From: Candidatus Peregrinibacteria bacterium
GTDB lineage: Bacteria; Patescibacteriota; Gracilibacteria; UBA1369; LOWO2-01-FULL-3
Length of the DNA: 7,988 nucleotides
Assembly: GCA_014728975.1 (NCBI GenBank)
Contig: WJKQ01000085.1
Span: 1 to 7,988 of the forward strand
Direction of reading: 5' to 3'
Shown here: positions 1-6,202 of the stretch, in pieces
Numbering within the stretch: the first letter of the stretch is position 1
How the letters are laid out: every line of letters begins with the position of its first letter
Program-made: the position numbers and the translations under genes
Notes under the pieces: model-generated
What the model was told of the DNA's origin: nothing
Databases searched by the model: none
Seen by the model: the letters and a program-made list of their open reading frames with translations, nothing else

Positions 1-575
1 ACCAGAATAACCGGCCGGTGATCATTCAGTCCTGTAAATTTATATCCCTTATCTTCATTACCGTCTTTCAACCATTTTCTTAGGGGTATACCTGTATAAA
101 CTGCTTTTTTGAGAAATTTTTTGGGAAGATACGATTTACTTTCTTCAAAACTTAAACAAATTTTCTTTGCAAACCTGAAACAAAATTTATTGGCCAGTCC
201 CGGAGAAATATCTGCTTCATGAATAATCACCGGAATTTTTAACCGACTCGCCGCAGCAGTAACAGGAACACTAACGAATCCACCTTTACTGAAAACGATA
301 TCGGGTGAAAATTTTTTTAGAATTTTTTTTGCTTTTAAAAGTCCTAACGGCATTTTAAAAATATCCAAAATATTTTGAAAAGAAAAATAACGCCGTAATT
401 TTCCGCAGGGTATATCTTCGTAACGTACTCCAACCTTTTCAACCATATTTTTTTCCACGCCTTCTTTGGAACCGATATATAGGATTTCAGCATTTTCATT
501 CCTAAGCTCTTCTATAACGGCCAGATTGGGAATAACGTGACCTCCTGTTCCGCCCCCTGTTAGGACTATTCGCAT
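1..575 (-). CDS. murG: MurG, UDP-GlcNAc:lipid I N-acetylglucosaminyltransferase (partial, C-terminus off window)
   Basis: MurG adds GlcNAc to lipid I on the inner face of the membrane to make lipid II, the last cytoplasmic step of peptidoglycan precursor synthesis. The frame is open from the ATG at 575 to the window edge, giving 191 codons of a protein usually near 360 residues, so this is essentially the N-terminal GT-B domain. It begins MRIVLTGGGTGGH, with the glycine-rich GGGTGGH signature at residues 7-13. A GGFVS segment, an IHE segment and a YTGIPLR segment follow in family order. The last visible residues (RPVIL) lead into where the family has its VxGGSxG motif. The start cannot lie further downstream without losing the GGGTGGH motif, so the gene truly begins 74 nt inside ftsW. 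No Shine-Dalgarno is visible; translation is probably coupled to ftsW. The ftsW-murG order matches dcw clusters. Confidence 0.95.
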   Translation of the reverse strand, partial: MRIVLTGGGTGGHVIPNLAVIEELRNENAEILYIGSKEGVEKNMVEKVGVRYEDIPCGKLRRYFSFQNILDIFKMPLGLLKAKKILKKFSPDIVFSKGGFVSVPVTAAASRLKIPVIIHEADISPGLANKFCFRFAKKICLSFEESKSYLPKKFLKKAVYTGIPLRKWLKDGNEDKGYKFTGLNDHRPVIL

Positions 576-1713
576 AATGAGTTGTTTTTTTAGAAATATT
601 TAATAAAATCGCTACTCCAATTAGACAGGATACCAGAGATGATCCGCCGTAACTTACAAAAGGCAGTGTAATCCCTGTGACCGGTGCAAGTGCGGTATTG
701 ACCGCAATATTTAAAAAAGCCTGAATAATAATCCATGTCGTGATTCCAACTGCCAAAAACATTTCAAAATTGTTCGAGGCTTTATTTGCAATAGCATATC
801 CGCGCATAGCGATAAATAAATAAGCGATAACCACAAAAATTATTCTCAGAAAACCTAATTCCTCGGCCGATGCCGCGAAAATAAAATCATCCGAAGCCTG
901 AGGCAGCCAGTATGACTTTTGGATTCCCTGTGTCAAACCTTTTCCCCAGAGACCACCGCTTCCAACAGCAATATTTGCCTGCTGCGACTGCCAGCAGTAA
1001 TCTTCCACACATTCCTCACCGATTCTCATAAACCCCTGAAATCTCTCCCTGACATGCGGGACCGCCGATACAACGACAATCAAGGCTATCATGGCCATAA
1101 AAGTCGCAAGGGCAATATGTTTGACCCTAGCGCCGGCAACAAAAAATATAGTTACACTTATTATTCCGATTACCAGAGAGGATCCGTAATCATTCTGAAG
1201 AATTATCGGTAAAATCATCGCTCCTGAAATAATACAAAAAGGAATAAAACCGTTATGAAAACTTTGTATCGATTCTCCTTTTTTTCTGCTGAACCAGTAC
1301 GCCAGATAAAGGATTACGGCAAGTTTTGCAAATTCTGAAGGCTGAAAAGATGTATCAAAAAACACAATCCAGTTTGTGGCGATGGTACCGAAACTTTGTC
1401 CAAAAATTGCCACAATAACCAACAAAATAACCAAAGCCACATATAAAGGAGCCGAAATTTTCTTCCAGAATTTTACAGGCAGCTTCCAGGCTATATAAAA
1501 AGCAAGAAGCCCTATAAAAAGCCTAAAAAGATGTTTTTTAAAAAGCAGATAACAATCAACGTTCGGGTCACTGCAGTTCGGATATAAAACATCGGGAGCG
1601 GAAAGCGATATCGACTTTGGCACCCCTATACTTGTAATCATGACAAGTCCAAAAATCAATAAAAATAAAACTGCGAGAGCCAAAACTGTATCAAATTTCA
1701 AAACCTTACTCAT
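502..1713 (-). CDS. ftsW: FtsW, septal peptidoglycan glycosyltransferase (SEDS family)
   Basis: FtsW is the SEDS-family membrane polymerase that links lipid II into glycan strands at the division septum, together with a class B penicillin-binding protein. The 403-residue product is polytopic, with about ten hydrophobic segments. Family marks include QPSEFAKLA (124-132), the large extracytoplasmic loop with DFIFA (Asp276, matching the catalytic Asp of SEDS proteins), EELG (284-287), and the C-terminal TGITLPFVSYGGSSL (346-360). Adjacency to murG favours FtsW over the paralogue RodA. Unusual points are two cysteine pairs in predicted outside loops (C47/C54 and C235/C240) and an Arg/Ser/Tyr-rich cytosolic tail after residue about 375. 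Most of that tail is encoded in the 74 nt shared with murG. The ATG at 1713 is the first of the frame; upstream there is only a weak GGAA. A likely promoter lies 25 nt upstream. Confidence 0.94.
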   Translation of the reverse strand: MSKVLKFDTVLALAVLFLLIFGLVMITSIGVPKSISLSAPDVLYPNCSDPNVDCYLLFKKHLFRLFIGLLAFYIAWKLPVKFWKKISAPLYVALVILLVIVAIFGQSFGTIATNWIVFFDTSFQPSEFAKLAVILYLAYWFSRKKGESIQSFHNGFIPFCIISGAMILPIILQNDYGSSLVIGIISVTIFFVAGARVKHIALATFMAMIALIVVVSAVPHVRERFQGFMRIGEECVEDYCWQSQQANIAVGSGGLWGKGLTQGIQKSYWLPQASDDFIFAASAEELGFLRIIFVVIAYLFIAMRGYAIANKASNNFEMFLAVGITTWIIIQAFLNIAVNTALAPVTGITLPFVSYGGSSLVSCLIGVAILLNISKKTTHYANSPNRGRNRRSRYSQSGRYRRA

Positions 1714-1737
1714 ATTTTTTTGGTTCCGAGCAGAAAG

Positions 1738-1766
1738 ATATTACTAGTTTTAAAGCAAAAGAGCAA
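1738..1766 (-). promoter_or_regulatory. candidate sigma-70-type promoter for ftsW-murG
   Basis: On the minus strand a TTGCTC box (1766-1761) is separated by 17 nt from a TAATAT box (1743-1738), which lies 25 nt before the ftsW ATG. The boxes match the consensus at 3 of 6 and 4 of 6 positions, so support is modest. The position in a 96-bp divergent intergenic gap is the best argument. A minus-strand TATAAT at 1771-1766 is an alternative -10, overlapping the lspA -10. Confidence 0.4.
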
Positions 1767-1767
1767 T

Positions 1768-1773
1768 TATAAT
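1768..1773 (+). promoter_or_regulatory. candidate -10 element for the lspA operon
   Basis: A perfect TATAAT lies 36 nt upstream of the lspA ATG. No good -35 box is seen at 16-18 nt upstream (the 17-nt position reads TAGTTT). It sits right beside the predicted ftsW -35 box, so the two divergent promoters would share DNA. Confidence 0.45.
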
Positions 1774-1809
1774 AAAAGAGAAAAAAAGACTGACTAAAAC
1801 AATTTTTTC

Positions 1810-2265
1810 ATGAAAAAAACAACTTCAATAACACTATTTCTCGCCCTTATTACAAGTATTTTAATATTTTTCGATCAGATAACTAAATGGCTTATTTTAA
1901 CAAATCAAGACAAAATTTACTCTATAACAGGTGACTTTTTTCAATTCCAATATAGTGAAAATACAGGGATAGCTTTTGGAATTCCAATCCGGCAGGATAT
2001 CCTTATAATAATCACGATTGTACTTTTACTTTTCGTGATATACCTATACACAAGAGAATTCAAAATAGAAAAAAAATTATCCCAAACGACAGCAGTTCTT
2101 GTTTTGGCAGGAGGGTTAGGCAATCTTATTGACAGGGTATTTCGCGGCTACGTAATTGATTTTATATCAATCTGGAAATACCCGGATTTTAATATCGCAG
2201 ACATATATATAACTGTAGGCGTATTGCTGATGATCGTATTTTATGGTAAAATAAAGAGAGCTTAA
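1810..2265 (+). CDS. lspA: LspA, prolipoprotein signal peptidase (signal peptidase II)
   Basis: LspA is an aspartyl protease of the inner membrane that cleaves the signal peptide from diacylglyceryl-modified prolipoproteins just before the lipid-bearing cysteine. The 151-residue length is normal for the family, and four transmembrane helices fit the hydrophobicity. Motifs appear in order: FDQITKW (21-27, Asp22), NTGIAFGI (51-58), GGLGNLIDR (101-109), VIDFI (115-119) and FNIAD (127-131). Asp117 and Asp131 correspond to the catalytic dyad. The ATG at 1810 follows an AT-rich leader without a Shine-Dalgarno. It is the first gene of a plus-strand pair, with 12 nt before the next gene, and is divergent from ftsW. 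No Lgt or lipoprotein substrate gene is visible here. Confidence 0.96.
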   Translation: MKKTTSITLFLALITSILIFFDQITKWLILTNQDKIYSITGDFFQFQYSENTGIAFGIPIRQDILIIITIVLLLFVIYLYTREFKIEKKLSQTTAVLVLAGGLGNLIDRVFRGYVIDFISIWKYPDFNIADIYITVGVLLMIVFYGKIKRA

Positions 2266-2277
2266 AAACAAAAAATT

Positions 2278-3048
2278 ATGGCTGAAGAGGAGACTATAGG
2301 TCCTCCTAAAATATCATTCCCGACATTTTTATTAAAGATTTTAGCCGCTTTGGCCGGAGGAATTATTGGAGCGGTAATCCTGTTGGTCATTTTCTTCCTT
2401 GCTTCGTCGCTATTGACACCGCTTACTTCTGCTGACGAATATATTAGCCCGATATTTATATTCATTTTAATGATGATGATTTTTATCGCTTCTACCGTGG
2501 GAAATTTATTGAGCACATTTTTGCTTTCTTTGACTGAAAGTGAAAAATATAAAAGAATTTCATCAACGATTTATCAGGTTTTTATTATTAGCCTGATCAT
2601 TTTTATTTTGATGGTTCCGGTTTATTTTATTACCGCTACAATAAATATTGGAATTGTAGCTTACGCGGTCGCACTTCATATAATTATTTCAGCCCAGGTC
2701 AGTGCCTTGATTTTGGAGATCGTTTCCAATTACAAATATTCACTTGTCGGAGTATACGGAGTTACGTTTTCTGTTTTACTGAGTGCCGGAATAATGTTTG
2801 GAATGGCCAGCATTGTTGAAAGTCCTACAATATTACTTTTTGCGGCACTTCCGGTAGTGTGGGGATCTATTGGATTCATCGGAAGCATAGTATCAATGGT
2901 TTACGGTTGGATAGCACGAATTTACGATAAAGATTTTCTTTCTACACAAACTCTCTACGGTGCGGACTATGACAAAGAAGTGGAAGTTTCAGAAGAACCA
3001 AAAGCTGAAGACGAAGAAGGCGCAGAATTTTTAAGAAAAAACCGATAA
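2278..3048 (+). CDS. unrecognised six-helix integral membrane protein with acidic C-terminal tail
   Basis: I do not recognise this 256-residue protein. It starts with a short hydrophilic segment (1-16). About six hydrophobic helices follow, at roughly 17-42, 57-84, 99-120, 122-148, 157-180 and 184-210. A soluble tail (213-256) is rich in Glu, Asp and Lys. An even helix number would put both ends on the same side, probably the cytoplasm. Small-residue patterns (GGIIGA, GSIGFIGSIVS) suggest packed helices, but no catalytic motif, transporter signature or nucleotide-binding site is visible. A distant relation to small membrane families such as Yip1-like or DUF-type proteins is possible but cannot be shown by eye. 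It begins 12 nt after lspA, so the two are very likely cotranscribed. It ends 4 bp from the end of the convergent aroE. No Shine-Dalgarno precedes the ATG. Confidence 0.8.
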   Translation: MAEEETIGPPKISFPTFLLKILAALAGGIIGAVILLVIFFLASSLLTPLTSADEYISPIFIFILMMMIFIASTVGNLLSTFLLSLTESEKYKRISSTIYQVFIISLIIFILMVPVYFITATINIGIVAYAVALHIIISAQVSALILEIVSNYKYSLVGVYGVTFSVLLSAGIMFGMASIVESPTILLFAALPVVWGSIGFIGSIVSMVYGWIARIYDKDFLSTQTLYGADYDKEVEVSEEPKAEDEEGAEFLRKNR

Positions 3049-3052
3049 TTTT

Positions 3053-3892
3053 CTAAAGAGCTTTATCCAAAGATTTTCTCATCACATCAACAGGAGGTTC
3101 TTTCTCTGTCCAAATTTTAAACTGCTCAATAGCCTGATATAGAAGCATTTTATCTCCCGTCAAAACCGACTTGCCCAATTTTCTCGCGACTTTAAGAAGA
3201 GGAGTTATCAAAGGATCTTCAAATCCTTTTACATTATATGAAATATCCATCACAACACTAAATTCATCCACAAAATTCTGGTCACAAAAAGCCGGGAGTT
3301 TTTCAGGTTTTGGATAATTTACCCAGAAAGAAGTCGCGTTTATTAAAATATCGCCTGTAGCTTTTTCTTCCCATGATACACTGTGTACTTCTCTGCCAAA
3401 CATTTCGGCAAATTCCATAGCAATCTGATCCGCTTTTTCTTTTGTTCTGTTTTTTATCCATACATGAGCGCCTTCTTTTAAAAGCCCGTAAATAACTGCC
3501 CTTGCGGACCCTCCTGCTCCCAGCACTACAGCGGTTTTTTCATCAAGGTCATCAACAGCTTCTTTAAGCGTATTTATAGCTCCAATAAAATCAGTATTAT
3601 ACCCCCACAAAAACCCTCCTTTATTATTAATGGTATTTACTGCTCCAATTTTTTCGGCATCCTCACCAAGCTTATTAATAAAATTGATTATTGATTCTTT
3701 ATAAGGTAAAGAAACAGATAAACCATCAATCGGTTCATGCTTTACGGTTTTCATAAATTCCGCCAATTTTTCCTCTGGAATTTCATAAACCCCATATTGA
3801 GCATCGAGCTCAAGCGCTTTAAATGCCGCGTTATGTATAACCGGAGACAAAGAATCCTTTGCCGGATACGCCAAAATACCATATTGTTTCAT
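3053..3892 (-). CDS. aroE: AroE-like shikimate 5-dehydrogenase
   Basis: The family reduces 3-dehydroshikimate to shikimate with NADPH in the pathway to chorismate and aromatic amino acids. The 279-residue length is typical. The N-terminal substrate domain has Ser14 and Ser16 (DSLSP), the catalytic Lys65 (LPYKES), AVNT with Asn86, and GYNTD with the catalytic Asp101. The Rossmann half has GAGGSA (125-130) followed by NRT (148-150), the usual NADP-binding pattern, then INATS (184-188). The C-terminus carries Tyr219, PLITPLL and a GDKMLLYQ stretch with Gln253. Some usually conserved positions differ: the typical GxNVTxPxK reads GLSVSLPYK (Asn to Ser, Thr to Ser), and HSxSP reads DSLSP. Shikimate dehydrogenase is the best call; a paralogue with shifted substrate (quinate/shikimate type) is possible. 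The start ATG overlaps the stop of the SPFH gene by 4 nt, so translation is probably coupled. Confidence 0.88.
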   Translation of the reverse strand: MKQYGILAYPAKDSLSPVIHNAAFKALELDAQYGVYEIPEEKLAEFMKTVKHEPIDGLSVSLPYKESIINFINKLGEDAEKIGAVNTINNKGGFLWGYNTDFIGAINTLKEAVDDLDEKTAVVLGAGGSARAVIYGLLKEGAHVWIKNRTKEKADQIAMEFAEMFGREVHSVSWEEKATGDILINATSFWVNYPKPEKLPAFCDQNFVDEFSVVMDISYNVKGFEDPLITPLLKVARKLGKSVLTGDKMLLYQAIEQFKIWTEKEPPVDVMRKSLDKAL

Positions 3893-4668
3893 GTAGACTG
3901 TTTATTTTCACTTAGTTTATCTGTAACACTTTCAACAGCACGCAAAACCTCAAGAGGAATCATCCATATGGTTGTGTTCGATTGATCTGAAGAAAGATCA
4001 TTAACAGACTGTAACGTTCTCAAATGGAGCGCGCCGGGTGATTGATGTAATGTCCCTGCCGCTTTGGCCAGATTATCTGAAGCTATAACTTCTCCCTCAG
4101 CTTTAACAATTACAGCTCTTTTTTCACGTTCCGCTTCGGCAACTTTAGCCATAGTTCGTTTTAAATCCGTAGGGAGAACAACATCTTTAAGCTCGACAGA
4201 TTCAACGGCAATACCCCAGGGATCTGTAGCCTTATCCACAATGAGTTTTATTTTTTCAGCAATTTTATCTCTATTCTTTAAAAGCTCATCCAGACTGACC
4301 TCTCCCACTGCATTTCGCATAGTGGTCTGCGCCAGCTGACTGATCGCATAATAAAAATTTTCGACTTCCAAAACAGCCTTGGCGGAATCTTTAACTTTAT
4401 AATAAATAACAGCATTAATCGTAACTGAAATATTATCCTCGGTAATGGCTTCCTGATCGGGTACATCAACAGCCTTAACACGTATATCCACCTTTATAAG
4501 TTTCTGGAAAACCGGAATTACAAGCCTCCAACCCGGTTGCGCGACTTTTTGAAATTTTCCCAATACAAATTTTACTCCTCTTTGATACTGTTTAACTTCT
4601 TTAATACTGATCAAAACCAGGACAACAATTAGAACCAGAGGAATTAGGATAACTTCAGAACCATCCAT
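3889..4668 (-). CDS. SPFH/stomatin-like (slipin) membrane protein
   Basis: Slipins are membrane-anchored scaffold proteins that oligomerise, mark membrane microdomains and often regulate proteases or channels. From the ATG at 4668 the product has 259 residues. It has an N-terminal hydrophobic anchor (about 6-22) and then an SPFH domain (about 24-180) with YQRGVKFVLGKF, QPGWRLVIPVFQ, AVDVPDQEAITEDNISVTINAVIYYKV-type blocks and WGIAVESVELKDVVLP. An Ala/Glu/Lys-rich coiled coil (about 172-205) and a short C-terminal region follow. An in-frame TTG at 4710 would add 14 residues, but it overlaps a likely -10 box and is preceded by nothing resembling an initiation site, so I prefer 4668. No NfeD-type partner, usual for bacterial slipins, is in the window; the gene is instead coupled to aroE. 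Divergent from mscS. HflK/HflC are less likely because this is a single gene with slipin-like spacing. Confidence 0.9.
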   Translation of the reverse strand: MDGSEVILIPLVLIVVLVLISIKEVKQYQRGVKFVLGKFQKVAQPGWRLVIPVFQKLIKVDIRVKAVDVPDQEAITEDNISVTINAVIYYKVKDSAKAVLEVENFYYAISQLAQTTMRNAVGEVSLDELLKNRDKIAEKIKLIVDKATDPWGIAVESVELKDVVLPTDLKRTMAKVAEAEREKRAVIVKAEGEVIASDNLAKAAGTLHQSPGALHLRTLQSVNDLSSDQSNTTIWMIPLEVLRAVESVTDKLSENKQST

Positions 4669-4702
4669 AATAAGTTTTTTATTAGAAAAAATACATTTAA
4701 AT

Positions 4703-4732
4703 ATTATCAATTTATACGGAAAAAATCTACAA
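4703..4732 (-). promoter_or_regulatory. candidate promoter for the SPFH-aroE pair
   Basis: On the minus strand TTGTAG (4732-4727) and GATAAT (4708-4703) are 18 nt apart. The -10 box matches the consensus at 5 of 6 positions. A transcript would begin near 4697, about 29 nt before the ATG at 4668. A nearby TATAAA (4716-4711) is an alternative -10. Confidence 0.45.
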
Positions 4733-4751
4733 ACCGAAACAACAATACCTA

Positions 4752-4780
4752 TTGAGCAAAAGCCAAAAAAATGGTATTAT
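4752..4780 (+). promoter_or_regulatory. extended -10 promoter for mscS
   Basis: TTGAGC (4752-4757), a 17-nt spacer and TATTAT (4775-4780) form a good sigma-70-type promoter. TG at 4772-4773 gives an extended -10 (TGGTATTAT). It would start transcription around 4787, leaving a leader of about 22 nt before the ATG at 4809. The TTG of the -35 box happens to be in frame with mscS and could be mistaken for its start codon. Confidence 0.6.
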
Positions 4781-4808
4781 ATTAAAACGAAATAAAACAA
4801 AAATAAAA

Positions 4809-5936
4809 ATGAATACAGCATTTGCCCAAAATGGCGGAGATACAGCCGGCGAAACAGCTTCTGAGCTTGCGAAATTAATTCAACTGATAATTACTAAAAT
4901 ACCGCTTTGGATCGCTGGCTTCATAGTACTTGTAGTTACTTTTCTTATTGCAAAAATTGCCAGAAGAATGGTTGAAAACAAGCTGGCCGAAAGAGGGATT
5001 GAAGAAGAGCATAAGGAATTGCAGATACTTGGCGGAAGACTGACATATACCGGTATTTTAATTTTGGGAATTACTGTTGGATTAAAGATTGCAGGCATTG
5101 ATCTGACTACGATTATCGCAGCCGGTGCATTTGGAATTGGTTTTGCGTTAAAAGATTTGATTATGAATTTTCTTGCGGGAATGATGATTTTGATCAGTCG
5201 TCATTTTACTATCGGCGATTTTATTAAAATTGGAGATACGATCGGTAAAGTCGTGGAAATACAACCCAGAGTAACTGTTCTCAAGGCGATTAATGGAACA
5301 AAAGTTATCGTTCCCAATGCGGAAATTTTCAGAAAACAGGTGATAAGCTACACAAGCAATCCATTTAGAAGGATCGAACTCGAGGTGGGTATTGATTTTA
5401 GAAACAATATTGAGAATGTTCTAAAAATTTGTATGGATGTTGTCAAAAATACAAAAGGAATACTGGTAGAGCCTAAACCTGCAGTATTGGTAAATGGAAT
5501 AGGGGAAAGTTCTGTAAAAATAAAAATTAAGGCATGGGTAAAATCCAGAGGCGGATGGGTCAGAATAAAGAGCCGTTTAACTAAAAATTTAAAACAGGAA
5601 TTCGATAAATTTGGAATAAGAATTCCATGGCCGATAAGAACTGTCGCGTACGATAAAGATCTAGAAATAGCGGAAAAATCATTTGAAGAGGAAGAAGAAA
5701 AACAAGCATCTACTCAATCCGAAACAACAGCCGCCGCACAGGCTCAACAACCTCAAGTACAACAAGTACAAACCCAGCAGACTCAAGTACCGGAACCTCA
5801 AACCCAACAGCCCCAGGCCGCCCAGCAGCCCCAGGCTCAACAAACCCCACAACAGCCTCCCTCCCCCCAGGTTCAGCAGGTTGCTCCTGAAGAGGTAGAA
5901 GTTGAAAAACCTTTAAAACCCTTGAGCGAACAATAA
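4809..5936 (+). CDS. mscS: MscS-family small-conductance mechanosensitive channel with Gln/Pro-rich tail
   Basis: The protein opens under membrane tension to release solutes during hypo-osmotic shock. From the ATG at 4809 it has 375 residues. The hydrophobic segments are at about 26-50, 79-97 and 100-130. The last is the pore-lining helix with AAGAFGIGFALKDLIMNFLAG, which is followed by the beta domain (RHFTIGDFIKIG, then VIVPNAEI at 166-173). The alpha/beta vestibule ends with FGIRIPWPIRTV (268-279). An acidic patch (293-297) leads into a disordered tail of about 75 residues dominated by Gln, Pro, Ala, Val and Thr, which is not part of ordinary MscS. The start at 4809 is chosen over an upstream in-frame TTG at 4752, because that TTG is the -35 box of the promoter and the extra 19 residues are Lys/Asn-rich and unlike a channel N-terminus. 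Monocistronic, divergent from the SPFH gene. Confidence 0.92.
   Translation: MNTAFAQNGGDTAGETASELAKLIQLIITKIPLWIAGFIVLVVTFLIAKIARRMVENKLAERGIEEEHKELQILGGRLTYTGILILGITVGLKIAGIDLTTIIAAGAFGIGFALKDLIMNFLAGMMILISRHFTIGDFIKIGDTIGKVVEIQPRVTVLKAINGTKVIVPNAEIFRKQVISYTSNPFRRIELEVGIDFRNNIENVLKICMDVVKNTKGILVEPKPAVLVNGIGESSVKIKIKAWVKSRGGWVRIKSRLTKNLKQEFDKFGIRIPWPIRTVAYDKDLEIAEKSFEEEEEKQASTQSETTAAAQAQQPQVQQVQTQQTQVPEPQTQQPQAAQQPQAQQTPQQPPSPQVQQVAPEEVEVEKPLKPLSEQ
5741..5880 (+). repeat. Gln/Pro-coding low-complexity stretch inside mscS
   Basis: The coding strand is almost entirely A and C here and consists mainly of CAA/CAG and CCN codons. It contains short direct repeats, for example CAGCCCCAGGC at 5808-5818 and again at 5826-5836, 18 nt apart (six codons, QPQAAQ-type). 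Such DNA expands and contracts by slippage, so tail length should vary between strains. Confidence 0.75.
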
Positions 5937-5956
5937 AAAACCCGCCAATGGCGGGT
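5935..5956 (-). terminator. intrinsic terminator oriented for the minus strand
   Basis: The segment from 5940 to 5956 forms a 7-bp stem (ACCCGCC / GGCGGGT) with a 3-nt AAT loop. The run of A residues at 5935-5940 becomes a U tract after the hairpin only when read on the minus strand; on the plus strand the hairpin is followed by CAAACTC. It lies directly after the mscS stop, so it may also weakly end the mscS message, but its form is that of a minus-strand terminator. No minus-strand protein gene lies upstream of it. Confidence 0.7.
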
Positions 5957-5976
5957 CAAACTCACTCGTACAACTG

Positions 5977-6032
5977 ATTTTTGTTTTTGTTTTTGTCAGC
6001 CGAGAGCTTTATAGAGTTTATTTTTGTTTTTG
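5977..6032. repeat. T-rich direct repeats ATTTTTGTTTTTG
   Basis: The 13-mer ATTTTTGTTTTTG occurs at 5977-5989 and again at 6020-6032. The first copy continues as three tandem TTTTTG units (5978-5995). On the minus strand these are unstructured A/C-rich linkers (CAAAAACAAAAA), which could serve as single-stranded spacers in a transcript. Confidence 0.6.
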
Positions 6033-6202
6033 GGGAGACCAATCCTTAATTTTTCATACCTTGCTTTGGACGATATTTTTAGTCGCGCCTGCGACCGTCT
6101 GTTAGCGTGGCTTACTACTAGATTATAAAAATCGAGGAAGACACCAGACCCAACCCAAAAGGGAAGTAAAGAACCGGTCCAGCTGGTCAGGAAGGACCAT
6201 CG

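Noticed and set aside
919..1212. 97-codon plus-strand open frame
   Set aside because: Antisense to ftsW with low-complexity Ser/Asn/Tyr composition and no recognisable feature.
3889..3892. Alternative genetic code (UGA as glycine)
   Set aside because: The SPFH gene ends in TGA exactly where aroE starts, and no other gene needs an in-frame TGA, so the standard bacterial code fits.
6082..6110. Possible integron attC core (GTTAGCG near GTCGC/GCGAC stem)
   Set aside because: GTTAGCG does not fit GTTRRRY and there is no paired RYYYAAC core, integrase or cassette structure.
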